Shown: positions 1 through 7,690, counted from the first letter of the stretch. The stretch: DNA of 12,948 bases from an uncultured Prevotella sp. (GCA_900557255.1 USSA01000080.1:1-12948); one strand, 5' to 3'. The notes: a model not told the origin generated them from the sequence alone. Numbers and translations are program-made.

Positions 1-16
1 GTATATTTATAAACAA

Positions 17-40
17 GCAAGTTGATATTTATTCACTTGC
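17..40 (-). terminator. Weak terminator-like hairpin
   Basis: On the minus strand GCAAGT (40-35) pairs with ACTTGC (22-17) around a 12-base loop, followed by the T-rich TTGTTTATAAATATAC. It lies a few bases after the stop codon at 47-49. The stem is only six pairs and the loop large, so termination would be weak. Confidence 0.3.
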
Positions 41-46
41 GAAACT

Positions 47-706
47 TTAGTTATTGATAAAATAATGTTCCAATATCAATTGAATTTTCAAGAAATCATT
101 TGTTTCCTTTAATCCTTTTATGAATTGCGACATTTCTGCATCCCAGGCCATCAATGCCAAAGACTGTATTTTATCAGACATATCCTCGGAGATAGTCTCA
201 TCTTGTCGAAAACTATCAATAAACATTGATTGAACAAAGTCTCTTGGATATTTCTTTTCACCGATTACTTCTCCCTCTGCATATTGATTATATTTAAAAT
301 ATAGCTTATAGAGTACATCTTGATAATTTAATTTCTCCCAATTTCCATGCACTTGAATCATAACGTTTTGCAACGATAATGATCGCAATGCAGCTTCCTT
401 GTCATCTTCGCATTCTTCTATAGCCAAATAGATGCAATAGAAAACAAGTGCGCATTTTATACGTTTGGGAAAATTATAGTTTCCCAAGCCATTGTTTGAA
501 ATGTATTCTGTCACGAAATCGTTCAACTCTTTACATTCCCGATTTGTCACATAGCAATCAGCCAATTCCTCAAAATCACCGAAAGAGAACGACTCATTAC
601 CAATGTATTCGGAACAGGCTTTTGCCAATACGTCTGTTTCAGTCTCTTCAAGTGGTACAATAAGACCACATTGCATGAGAATTTTGTTTAGTACATTATT
701 CATCAC
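47..706 (-). CDS. Unrecognised acidic protein coupled to the phosphoesterase
   Basis: About 218-219 residues, not recognised. It is predicted mostly alpha-helical and acidic, with runs such as EECEDDKEAAL and DETISEDM, and has no transmembrane segment or signal peptide. No catalytic motif is visible. Two starts are possible: GTG at 706, giving a GTGA overlap with the upstream stop, or ATG at 703, giving TGATG. The ATG is more likely because it is the stronger codon and forms the usual stop-start coupling arrangement. Coupling implies roughly equal synthesis with the phosphoesterase, so it may be a regulator, inhibitor, substrate adaptor or immunity-type partner. It is the last gene of its unit: a small hairpin follows its stop. 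Confidence 0.7.
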   Translation of the reverse strand: MMNNVLNKILMQCGLIVPLEETETDVLAKACSEYIGNESFSFGDFEELADCYVTNRECKELNDFVTEYISNNGLGNYNFPKRIKCALVFYCIYLAIEECEDDKEAALRSLSLQNVMIQVHGNWEKLNYQDVLYKLYFKYNQYAEGEVIGEKKYPRDFVQSMFIDSFRQDETISEDMSDKIQSLALMAWDAEMSQFIKGLKETNDFLKIQLILEHYFINN

Positions 707-1986
707 TTTATCATGTTATAAAGTTCAACCCACCTGTTGTCTTTCCTAATTTTTTCCAAGAACACCTGATTTCTCATATAGGCAGAGCCTGTACAATCAA
801 TCTGTGGGTACATTCTTTTTATTATCTCTTTTGAATTTGGACATTGTTTAAACATGTGTCTAACATCACGTTTGGACAATCCGTCTGGAAGTTTCTGTTC
901 CATGGCTTCCGCAGTTTTATTACAATCTTTCCAACCGTCATGTTTTTTCAATGTAACCTTGAATGGTTTGGATTGTTCTTCATCCTTCACAAACTGTTCC
1001 CCATCATACTTCTGAACCCTCAAATCCACTTTCAATACATCGTTTTCATTATCATGCTTTTCAATGGAGAGTTCTATGATATTATAGACTGGTTTATATG
1101 TGTTATCATTCACATCTCCAGGATTTAAAGAGCCAGAGTATATATGCACTGCATTGTTATTTATGTCACTGTTGGCTATATGAACATGTCCATATAGCTG
1201 CAAAGCATACCTTTTATCCAAATCTTTGGCTATTGTATCTTTATTCAGCAAGAAATCTAATGGATGATGACACATCAGTATGTTAATGATACCATCCTTA
1301 CATTTTGCACCACGATACGCTATTTGGGGAAGGAAAAGACGATGGCCTTCTTTTCTATTCGGAGCTGGGTCATAATCATTTAAATCACTAATCAATGCTG
1401 AGTTCACGCCATACAAATTGACTTGATAGCCTTCAAGGTCATCTTCAAATTCAGAATGCCAAAACATTTCTGCATCATTATGTTTATCAACATCCATTTC
1501 TAAAGCTCTAAGCATAAAAGGTTCAGCATTGTCTCTCTCGTCATTACAGAAGTTATTGTATTCTTTAAAAGGGGTATACAATTTCTTGATGAAAGAAAAA
1601 TCTTCGTCAATCATCTTATTCCACAACCAATCACAATCATTCCAGCGATTAGATATAGCTTGATGAATGAATTCTCTCACGCATTTGGGGTGTTCATTTA
1701 CATTCTTGTCATGGTTGCCAGGAACTGTATAAACTTCTTCGCTTTTACAAGCAACGGTTTTACACAGGTCTCTGATAAATGAATTAGCTCGTTTATACTC
1801 ATCTACAGAACCACTGAATGCTATGTCTCCACAAATGAGGATTTTATCAAAACTATTACCTGTATCTTGACAGTAATAATTCAAATCCTGTAACATTTTG
1901 TCTCTGATGTCAGTATAATCATCGGCAGCATCACGTTGCTTTTTCCAGTGAATATCAGAAAGTTGTAGTATTCGTATTGTTTTCAT
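703..1986 (-). CDS. Calcineurin-like metallophosphoesterase
   Basis: 427 residues. The complete metal-binding set of calcineurin-like phosphoesterases is present: LSDIHW (D11, H13), CGDIAFSG (D54), VPGNHDKN (N91, H92), MCHHP (H240, H241) and YGHVH (H267, H269). These enzymes use two metal ions to hydrolyse phosphodiesters or phosphomonoesters in nucleotides, nucleic acids or proteins; the substrate cannot be told here. The insert at about 100-190 and the C-terminal ~130 residues (290-427) are extra to the minimal domain and contain no motif I know. There is no signal peptide, so the protein is cytoplasmic. The stop TGA shares a base with the ATG of the next gene (TGATG), so the two products are made in a coupled way and probably act together. 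Next to two defence-like operons a defence role is plausible, but this is inference from location. Confidence 0.85.
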   Translation of the reverse strand: MKTIRILQLSDIHWKKQRDAADDYTDIRDKMLQDLNYYCQDTGNSFDKILICGDIAFSGSVDEYKRANSFIRDLCKTVACKSEEVYTVPGNHDKNVNEHPKCVREFIHQAISNRWNDCDWLWNKMIDEDFSFIKKLYTPFKEYNNFCNDERDNAEPFMLRALEMDVDKHNDAEMFWHSEFEDDLEGYQVNLYGVNSALISDLNDYDPAPNRKEGHRLFLPQIAYRGAKCKDGIINILMCHHPLDFLLNKDTIAKDLDKRYALQLYGHVHIANSDINNNAVHIYSGSLNPGDVNDNTYKPVYNIIELSIEKHDNENDVLKVDLRVQKYDGEQFVKDEEQSKPFKVTLKKHDGWKDCNKTAEAMEQKLPDGLSKRDVRHMFKQCPNSKEIIKRMYPQIDCTGSAYMRNQVFLEKIRKDNRWVELYNMIK

Positions 1987-2004
1987 ACGTAAATTATTAT
2001 CATC

Positions 2005-2018
2005 CTACATTACTGTAG
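2005..2018. promoter_or_regulatory. Small palindrome upstream of the phosphoesterase gene
   Basis: CTACA (2005-2009) and TGTAG (2014-2018) form perfect 5-base arms around TTAC, about 20 bases before the ATG at 1986. The position suits a repressor operator or a leader hairpin that affects translation. The arms are short, so chance is quite possible. Confidence 0.2.
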
Positions 2019-2085
2019 AACATATGTTTTACACTAAATTTATATTTATGTGAGTATTAGACACAAGAAAGAATAGCACTCCTGT

Positions 2086-2202
2086 CAAATAACTCGTGAA
2101 GGTGTCAAAAGTGCGAGTCTCCTTACGAATGCCTACACCATCAATTTTTGCCACCACCACCTTCAAGTGGACGTCGATACCACACCTCGCTGGGTCAACT
2201 GA
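2086..2202 (-). pseudogene. IS110-family transposase remnant (N-terminal fragment)
   Basis: The minus strand reads PSVDPARCGIDVHLKVVVAK, a short turn, then RKETRTFDTFTSYL. The elements CGIDVH and the ETRTFDTFTS stretch match the N-terminus of IS110/IS116/IS902-type DEDD transposases, where the aspartate of GIDVH is the first catalytic residue (codon at 2175-2173). After about 2086 the frame goes on to a stop at 2031-2029 with unrelated-looking sequence. No start codon precedes the fragment; the frame is closed by a TAA at 2217-2215. The rest of the transposase is absent, so this is a dead remnant of perhaps 40 residues. It shows that the gap between the helicase and phosphoesterase operons was once an insertion-sequence site. 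Confidence 0.6.
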
Positions 2203-2207
2203 GGGAA

Positions 2208-2250
2208 TGTTACGTTAGTCATAATTGCTCAATGTTGGTTTAACGTAACA
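2208..2250. repeat. 10-base perfect inverted repeat
   Basis: TGTTACGTTA at 2208-2217 is the exact reverse complement of TAACGTAACA at 2241-2250, separated by 23 bases. It lies at the outer side of the IS110 remnant and overlaps a -7-like promoter box. It could be part of the left end of the old element, an operator, or a leader hairpin. IS110 elements usually lack clear terminal inverted repeats, so an element-end reading is not favoured. Confidence 0.5.
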
Positions 2251-2256
2251 AAGATA
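2249..2256 (-). promoter_or_regulatory. Candidate Bacteroidota -7 element (TATCTTTG)
   Basis: On the minus strand the sequence TATCTTTG fits the TAnnTTTG -7 consensus of the primary sigma factor in Bacteroidota. It points towards the metallophosphoesterase gene, whose start is about 260 bases downstream. I see no clear TTTG -33 element at the right distance. It may therefore be the operon promoter with a long leader, a relic promoter of the insertion sequence, or chance. Confidence 0.3.
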
Positions 2257-2338
2257 GCATTTTAATTCCAATTTACATTCGCTTTGGCATGATTTTTTAG
2301 CTTATGATTATTTCATTTTCTAAAATTTATATGATTGA

Positions 2339-5300
2339 TTAATGTAAACTCAAAAATTCCTCATGACAAGCAACTCGCATCAAAAAATGTTTTTCTTTAT
2401 ATCTCAGCATACTTGCACTTATAACACCTTCCTTAACTATGGTCGCAAGGAAAAGAATGTCACCATCAATGTGTACATTTTCGTTATCAGCCTTTCGCTT
2501 TAATAATTTACTAAAGATACCTATAGCATACGAGACAGATGGGATAACAGATAATACAAATCTGCGAACATTCTTTAAATGGTCGTTTCCTTTTGATTGA
2601 GGTAGCAATTCCGATATATCAAGAAAGTTTTTACCTTCCATATACGCAATTGTCAAATCTTTCAGTTTGTCTATATCTAGGTCGCCTACGTAAGGCGAGT
2701 TTTCCTCTTTTATTTGAAGTATTCCTTTTATCACATCAAATACAGTTGGATTTGCCATCAGAGATTCTAGAATCCCATCACTTGTTTTTGTTAATTCAAA
2801 GAAAGCCCCAACCAATTCAATAGAACGCATTCCAATCAAAACGTCAAGTGTCTGTTCATCAAGCCACTTCTGAATAAATGAAAGAGAATCCATATTGACA
2901 CCATACTTTACAGATACATTTTGCAAAAAAATATCTTTCTCGTCTGATTGGACCAGTCTGGCTAAAGCTTCGGAATCATTCTCCAAAGGTTCCTTATTCT
3001 CTTTTCGTCTTAGATATGAGCCAAAAGAATGAGAAAGTTTTCTCTTGATGGTTTTCTCGTCATCCCCTAAACGATACAACAAAATTTCTTCATCTCGATT
3101 CTCTGCTTTGCCATAATTTAGAATCGCATCTACCATCCGCTCAATAGGATCTTTGATGACAAAACATTGATCTCCTCCGGCAAATACTCCATCTTTGATT
3201 TCTTGCCACTCATTTCCTATAGTGTTATCTTGCATGGCAAGCACATGGTTTGGAATCAAAATTACTGCACCGTATGAGTTGAATCCAGCACGACCAGCAC
3301 GACCAGCAGCATTTAAAATTTCATGCGCTTCCAAAGTTTCTCTACCTCCTGTATTGACATCATACCTGTCATAACCAGCAATAATAACAACATCAGCAGG
3401 AAGATTAACACCTTGAGCTAAAGTTGGAGTTGCAGCAATTAAATGCACACCATGTTCTTGACGATAACTTTGTTCCATCAGATCACGTTCTTCTGGTAAA
3501 AGTAAGCCATGATGCACTGCACATGAAGTTTGATTCAACAAATACGAATAAGAAAAATCTCCAAGTTCCAATGTTAATTGATCAATCTTTGCTTGATTCT
3601 GTGCAAATAAAGCTGACAAATCCACCAAAGGTATTGCATCTTTAGCATTCTTTTGGATAGACTGAGCACTTCTTGGTGTATCTACAAATATCATCACTCT
3701 AAGCCCATTTTGAACAAAAGCTGAAGCAATCTGGCAAGCAACTTGATTTCTATTAGGAGTTAATTTTCTTGTTATAGAGCTTATTCCTAACGAAATTTGA
3801 TGATTCAACAACTTCACTCTACTATAATCCATTACTTTTTGTGAATCCCAAACCGTTTTCAAACAGAACAAGCTCCAAGGTGTTGCAAGCATAGAAGCCT
3901 CTAATTTTTTCTTACTCTTATGCTGAGGATTAGTGCGAGCATTATTTTGTAACTGCTTGATTTCACCTTGTTCATACACCAAACACCCTTGCAATTGACG
4001 GGTTGGTTTCCACTTATCATCAAACACCAAGCACTCACGATGCGTCACACTTTTCAGCCAATCCGCTATGTCATGGCTATTCTTGACCATAGCAGAAAGC
4101 AAGACAAAATCCACCTGGGGTAACTTTTCAAAGATTTCCAACATAGTAAACATGGCTGTCAGACTCCTTGAATCATTGCCACTTTCCTGAGCTCCCATCA
4201 GATGGAACTCATCAAAAACCACCAACCCTACATCATTTAACTTATCTGAGGCATCTCCCAATACCGTCAGACATCTTTCTGGAGTCATCACCACGATTTC
4301 TTGCTTGTTCTCCTCTACAAAGTATTCTGAGAATTCTCCTCCTGCGAACATTTGTTGAGAAAAGTTTTCTTTGAATATAGCAGATAGTTCTCGTTTCATT
4401 TGGCTTTCCAAAGCATGGGTAGGAACCAATACGATGACACGCCTATCAGCCAAAATTGAAGAAGCAATTTTTAACTGAACAATCGTGGATTTTCCTGCAC
4501 CTGTAGGATATGTGAAGATAGAGGATACTCCCAAATCTAAGAAACGATTATATATAGCAAATCCGTGATTTTTCCAAATAAAAGGTCTTCCATGCATACA
4601 CCTTTCATGTAAGAAACTTTTCCATCGTTCTGCATCTACCCCTTCTGGCACAGGAATATGAATGAGGGCTGCTTGTTCCAAATGCTTTGTTACCCCCAAT
4701 AAGAGTCTTGCGATTTTTCTGATGCCGACATAAGTATCTATTTGGTCAAACTCTTCTATTTGATAACTCGATAATAAAAGAACTTGTTCTAAACGCTCAG
4801 TAGGTTTTATATTTGTATTTCCCAAGAAATGAAGAGCTATATCCTTGATGCCCTCACATAATTCATTCATCAGAAGATTGATGGCATACTCTTGATAATC
4901 ACCATGAAATTCTTCTTTAGTTATTTCAGAATCAACGATTTCATTTAGCTTACCTTCTGCCAACAATCGAATCGAACGAAGTAAATTGCCTTGAATACCA
5001 TCAGTCTTATGAAATTTTCGTGCCACTTCTACCGCATCTGTTACAGCATCAGCTATCAAGAAAAGCAAAACTGTACTAACATCAGCTGAAACATAATCCA
5101 TAGAGACAATGCTTTCTTCTTTTTGCTGTAAAAGCATGTTCTTTAGGGAATAAGCCGTCGCTGTAACGAAAGCAAGCGACTCCACTTGTCCTTGCTGCTG
5201 GACTTGAATCATCAATGCTTCAAGCCCAAAAATCAAGTTATTCAGCGTTCTAACGGTCTCATCAAAGTCACCTATCAATAGGGGTAATTGTCCATTGGCA

Positions 5301-5425
5301 AGCTGTGATTTTGCACTGATAATATGAGCATAAACACTTGAAAGCAACTGAGGCAATCGCTCCACATCAATATCATCAAACTGAGGAATATCTTTTATCA
5401 GTTTTTCTGTAATAGGATCAAACAT
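2339..5425 (-). CDS. Superfamily 2 DEAD/DEAH-type helicase, HamB-like
   Basis: 1028 residues with a complete superfamily-2 helicase core. Motif I is TYPTGAGKST (305-314), Ia VLVPTHALE (332-340), Ib MTPERCL (380-386), II DEFH (405-408), III LLSAM (442-446), IV VMIFVDTPRSA (577-587), V ATPTLAQGVNLPA (665-677) and VI NAAGRAGRAG (705-714). The DEFH box and motif V/VI sequences are closest to Ski2-like helicases. About 300 residues of helical N-terminal domain precede the core and about 300 follow it; both lack motifs I can name. HamB of Hachiman is likewise a large helicase that senses DNA ends or damage and controls the HamA nuclease (family knowledge). The start is 4 bases after the putative nuclease, so the two are almost certainly co-transcribed and probably form a complex. 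All ATPase motifs are intact. The helicase call is secure; the HamB assignment is inference from the pairing. Confidence 0.85.
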   Translation of the reverse strand: MFDPITEKLIKDIPQFDDIDVERLPQLLSSVYAHIISAKSQLANGQLPLLIGDFDETVRTLNNLIFGLEALMIQVQQQGQVESLAFVTATAYSLKNMLLQQKEESIVSMDYVSADVSTVLLFLIADAVTDAVEVARKFHKTDGIQGNLLRSIRLLAEGKLNEIVDSEITKEEFHGDYQEYAINLLMNELCEGIKDIALHFLGNTNIKPTERLEQVLLLSSYQIEEFDQIDTYVGIRKIARLLLGVTKHLEQAALIHIPVPEGVDAERWKSFLHERCMHGRPFIWKNHGFAIYNRFLDLGVSSIFTYPTGAGKSTIVQLKIASSILADRRVIVLVPTHALESQMKRELSAIFKENFSQQMFAGGEFSEYFVEENKQEIVVMTPERCLTVLGDASDKLNDVGLVVFDEFHLMGAQESGNDSRSLTAMFTMLEIFEKLPQVDFVLLSAMVKNSHDIADWLKSVTHRECLVFDDKWKPTRQLQGCLVYEQGEIKQLQNNARTNPQHKSKKKLEASMLATPWSLFCLKTVWDSQKVMDYSRVKLLNHQISLGISSITRKLTPNRNQVACQIASAFVQNGLRVMIFVDTPRSAQSIQKNAKDAIPLVDLSALFAQNQAKIDQLTLELGDFSYSYLLNQTSCAVHHGLLLPEERDLMEQSYRQEHGVHLIAATPTLAQGVNLPADVVIIAGYDRYDVNTGGRETLEAHEILNAAGRAGRAGFNSYGAVILIPNHVLAMQDNTIGNEWQEIKDGVFAGGDQCFVIKDPIERMVDAILNYGKAENRDEEILLYRLGDDEKTIKRKLSHSFGSYLRRKENKEPLENDSEALARLVQSDEKDIFLQNVSVKYGVNMDSLSFIQKWLDEQTLDVLIGMRSIELVGAFFELTKTSDGILESLMANPTVFDVIKGILQIKEENSPYVGDLDIDKLKDLTIAYMEGKNFLDISELLPQSKGNDHLKNVRRFVLSVIPSVSYAIGIFSKLLKRKADNENVHIDGDILFLATIVKEGVISASMLRYKEKHFLMRVACHEEFLSLH

Positions 5426-5429
5426 AGGC

Positions 5430-6212
5430 TTAAAGAGCTTCTATTTTCTGTATAATTATCTCAGAGAAAGCTTGCATCCACTCCCTCAGATTGTCAATAT
5501 AGGTAGAACTGCCTGTACGTCTTTTAACATCACCGCTAACATGCTTCTCGTAATCTTTATAAAGCTTAGCTATATTTTCACCATCCTTATGAGATGCATC
5601 ACGAGTCACGCAGATGCGGTAAACCCAATTAGCAGAATCGTTCACCTCATTCTGCAAATCAGCATATTTATCAGATATTTGTTCGAGTAAAGTTGTCGCA
5701 GAATCAAATATAGCTGTTGCATCTTTGTAGCTTTCATATTTGTCAAACTCTGGAAAAACTTGCCCGGTAATTTTCCCACGTGGGGACTTAGTACATTTAT
5801 CTTCTGTAATGAGTATTTTTTTTAGATGACCATCTTTCACGACAACAGCAAATCCATCAATACCATGCTGAGCAGGTTGATGATGAGGAGCTTGTTGGCG
5901 GAAGTTCTCGCCTTGATGATTGAGATATACTATAATCCAAGAAATCATTTGGAAAATCCAACCATCTCTTTTCTCTGCCGTCATGCCTTCTTCCAACCGC
6001 AAGATGGAAATAATTGACTTCTTTTGGTTTTCATGAAACTGAACAGCCAGGGTAGAGTCCAAAGCATCTAGCACCATACCAACATGACGATATTGTCCCA
6101 TTAACAATTCAGCTACATGCTGTGCCAAGGTATCTTCATCTTGGATGGTAAAGTTTTGTTCTTTACATGATGGTGAACAATCAGAATCTACGAATTTAAA
6201 AAGATCTGCCAT
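5430..6212 (-). CDS. Putative HamA-like (DUF1837-type) defence nuclease
   Basis: 260 residues, probably a PD-(D/E)xK-type nuclease. The core is AQHGIDGFAVVV (114-125, metal-binding aspartate D119), a turn, then KKILITEDKCTKSPRGK (131-147) with E137-x-K139. This D...ExK arrangement matches HamA proteins, where a GxDG turn is followed by a strand with a glutamate and lysine. A preceding helix, RDGWIFQMISWIIVYLNHQ (82-100), matches the helix before the nuclease core. The C-terminal half (about 160-260) is helical with a basic stretch (GDVKRRTGS). The stop at 5430 is 4 bases from the helicase start at 5425, and the nuclease-then-helicase order is that of Hachiman, where HamA is a DNase held in check by HamB. 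The identification rests on the motif plus gene pairing; overall similarity to HamA could not be tested. It could equally be another PD-(D/E)xK partner of a Ski2-like helicase. Confidence 0.55.
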   Translation of the reverse strand: MADLFKFVDSDCSPSCKEQNFTIQDEDTLAQHVAELLMGQYRHVGMVLDALDSTLAVQFHENQKKSIISILRLEEGMTAEKRDGWIFQMISWIIVYLNHQGENFRQQAPHHQPAQHGIDGFAVVVKDGHLKKILITEDKCTKSPRGKITGQVFPEFDKYESYKDATAIFDSATTLLEQISDKYADLQNEVNDSANWVYRICVTRDASHKDGENIAKLYKDYEKHVSGDVKRRTGSSTYIDNLREWMQAFSEIIIQKIEAL

Positions 6213-6216
6213 AAGC

Positions 6217-6657
6217 TTATAAAATTGTTTTATAAAACTTTATATATTTCTCTGTATTGACTTTCCACGACTTATCACCCACAAAGTTTATCTGCCGTTT
6301 CTCACGTTTTGCTTCAAAGCGATGATGGCATCCGGCAAGGGCATCCACATCCTTTGGTGGACCAGCATACCTATTTTACCGACCTCTACCATATTTCGTC
6401 TTAGCGTCCAACACTCGTAGCGTCTACGGGGTACAGAAGCTATAACTTGTCATAATGACACCGCTTTGAGTAGCATCTGTATAAGAACAAACAGACAATG
6501 CACAATTCTGCAATAATCCTACAAATTCCTCCATCCCCTACATAATGATTGATGGTCATTACCCAATCCAGCTTTTCATATGGTGTAATATCAAAATAAC
6601 TCCACCACCAGCGATGGTAAGCATGAAATCAAAAACTTGCTCCTTCATCTTCATCAT
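6217..6657 (-). pseudogene. Probable decayed gene between the nucleotidyltransferase and nuclease genes
   Basis: No intact gene fills this stretch, yet the minus strand carries coding-like pieces in sequence. An ATG at 6657, four bases after the preceding stop, opens MMKMKEQVFDFMLTI. A second frame from 6616 reads RWWWSYFDITPYEKLDW and on to about 6540. A third frame from 6534 reads MEEFVGLLQNC and continues to a TAG at 6426-6424. The same third frame then reads TLRVLDAKTKYGRGR, meets a TAA at 6378-6376, and stays open for 52 codons (6375-6220; GPPKDVDALAGCHHRFEAKR, then NFVGDKSWKVNTEKYI) before its TAA at 6219-6217. Joined, these would give a protein of roughly 140-150 residues with two frameshifts and two internal stops. 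The last piece ends 4 bases before the next gene, the same gap as between the two genes after it, so it may be a lost first member of that operon. I do not recognise the protein. Confidence 0.4.
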
Positions 6658-6661
6658 TGCC

Positions 6662-7690
6662 TTACAAAGATACATTGCATCCCAGGCGGTCCCAGCCCGC
6701 ACAATATGGCGAAGACCTTTGATGGTCCGCCATCCTTAGAGCGTAGCGGTTCCGAGCACCGAGTAGGGCGGTTTTCTCCCTCGCTCCTGAGGAGAGAGGG
6801 TCGGGGTGAGAGGTGGAGCCCTCTTTAAGGGTAAAGAGGGACGGGGTGATTTTCGAAGATTTATTATCCAAAAATACATTTTTTGAGAAATCATTGACTA
6901 CAAGAAAATAGTCAATGATTTGCCTCATTCCAATCCCTTCATCAAAGAAATGGTGATACAGATGCGTCAGCTGATAAATCACATTGAATGCCGTCGTTGG
7001 TATAGCAATATCCCCTGCCCCATCGGGCAGCCCCACAATATGCGAGCATTGCAGATCCGCATACCTCCGAAACCATTTCTGCAACCTGGCATGATAGATA
7101 GGATTATTCATGGAGCAAGGAAAGAAATGCAACTCCACAGGCACACCATCCAAGGAAGTCTCCAGATGCTGCAGTCTGATATCATCCCCCAGTTCAAACT
7201 TCTTTTGAGCATATTCCATAATCCTCTCCCTACTAGCATCAATCCAAACATCAATATCTCCAGGAGTACGTGAATAAGGATTCGGATACATCAAGGCATT
7301 CCCTTGACCTTTCAGGACACAGCACCTCATCCCATCCTCTTTCAGCATCGAGAAGAGCTTGCTCGCCACAGTATTCACCTTCATGTTCTGCCTGCGAATC
7401 TGTTGCGCCTTACCCATCCAAGTCATCAGCAGTTCCCTCCCTATCGGGTTCTGCTTCAACTCCTCAGGATACTCCATCCCCAATCGCTCTATACCCTCAA
7501 AGCATAGCCCCAGCAACGCCTGCTTAGAAGCAAAGGAATACAGCTCCTGCCAGTCCATACCAGCAATCACCCTGCTCATATTCACCTTACAACCAAGACA
7601 ACATCTCAGAAAAGCGAAAATATCCAACAAATCTTTATAAGGCTTCATCATACCACCCATTAATACTAGTTTCAAGTCACTTTCTATCAT
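6662..7690 (-). CDS. Uncharacterised nucleotidyltransferase family protein, 3' end replaced by repeat sequence
   Basis: Polymerase-beta-fold nucleotidyltransferase of the uncharacterised NTP_transf_5 type. Key elements are CCVLKGQGNALMYPNPYSR (123-141, the lysine-glycine element), TPGDIDVWID (142-151, catalytic aspartates D145 and D147) and VPVELHFF (183-190, third acid E186). The helical part DEGIGMRQIIDYFLVVND (250-267) is also typical. From about residue 281 the sequence changes to a low-complexity translation (SHPDPLSSGAREKTALLGA) that is simply the frame of a G/C-rich hairpin repeat, so the normal C-terminus is gone. The start at 7690 overlaps the membrane gene by 14 bases; methionines 11, 14 and 15 (7660-7648) are plausible real starts. 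Composition differs from its neighbour: one 60-base line I counted here (7441-7500) is 50% G+C, against about 33% in 8341-8400. It may therefore be resident chromosome beside an inserted island. Its activity in this truncated form is uncertain. Confidence 0.7.
   Translation of the reverse strand: MIESDLKLVLMGGMMKPYKDLLDIFAFLRCCLGCKVNMSRVIAGMDWQELYSFASKQALLGLCFEGIERLGMEYPEELKQNPIGRELLMTWMGKAQQIRRQNMKVNTVASKLFSMLKEDGMRCCVLKGQGNALMYPNPYSRTPGDIDVWIDASRERIMEYAQKKFELGDDIRLQHLETSLDGVPVELHFFPCSMNNPIYHARLQKWFRRYADLQCSHIVGLPDGAGDIAIPTTAFNVIYQLTHLYHHFFDEGIGMRQIIDYFLVVNDFSKNVFLDNKSSKITPSLFTLKEGSTSHPDPLSSGAREKTALLGARNRYALRMADHQRSSPYCAGWDRLGCNVSL
6778..6850. repeat. G/C-rich double hairpin repeat inside the nucleotidyltransferase gene
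   Basis: Two similar units lie in tandem. The first is a hairpin at 6778-6800 (arms CCCTC and CTCC against GGAG and GAGGG, loop TGA, one mismatch) followed by TCGGGGTGA. The second is a hairpin at 6819-6840 with perfect 8-base arms CCCTCTTT and AAAGAGGG around a 6-base loop, followed by ACGGGGTGA. The element is far richer in G+C than its surroundings and probably extends to about 6725, where the sequence AGGGCGGTTTTC and a further G/C-rich run occur. Such modules resemble intergenic REP- or MITE-like repeats. Here the repeat sits in a coding frame, which reads through it. Confidence 0.6.

Larger units (their letters stand above)
1987..2338. other. Intergenic region between the helicase and phosphoesterase genes
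   Basis: About 350 bases with no intact gene. It holds the IS110-type transposase fragment, the 10-base inverted repeat, the -7-like box and the small palindrome listed separately. The part next to the helicase stop (about 2260-2338) is A/T-rich and shows no strong terminator hairpin. No tRNA-like or riboswitch-like structure was seen. Confidence 0.6.

Noticed and set aside
2260..2338. A strong intrinsic terminator after the helicase gene
   Set aside because: Only short A/T-rich pairings such as TTAG/CTAA occur, with no stable stem followed by a T run.
2339..5425. Type I restriction HsdR or Cas3 as identity of the large helicase
   Set aside because: There is no HD or restriction-nuclease domain and no methylase or Cascade genes nearby, and the motif V/VI sequences are of Ski2 type.
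6213..6260. A promoter directly before the putative nuclease gene
   Set aside because: TATAAAGTTT-like sequences occur but none fits TAnnTTTG with a -33 element; the closest match has the wrong internal spacing.
6637..7640. Several plus-strand open frames of 60-117 codons opposite the nucleotidyltransferase
   Set aside because: They have no recognisable motifs, overlap one another, and lie opposite a gene with clear catalytic motifs. The higher G+C content here makes chance frames longer.
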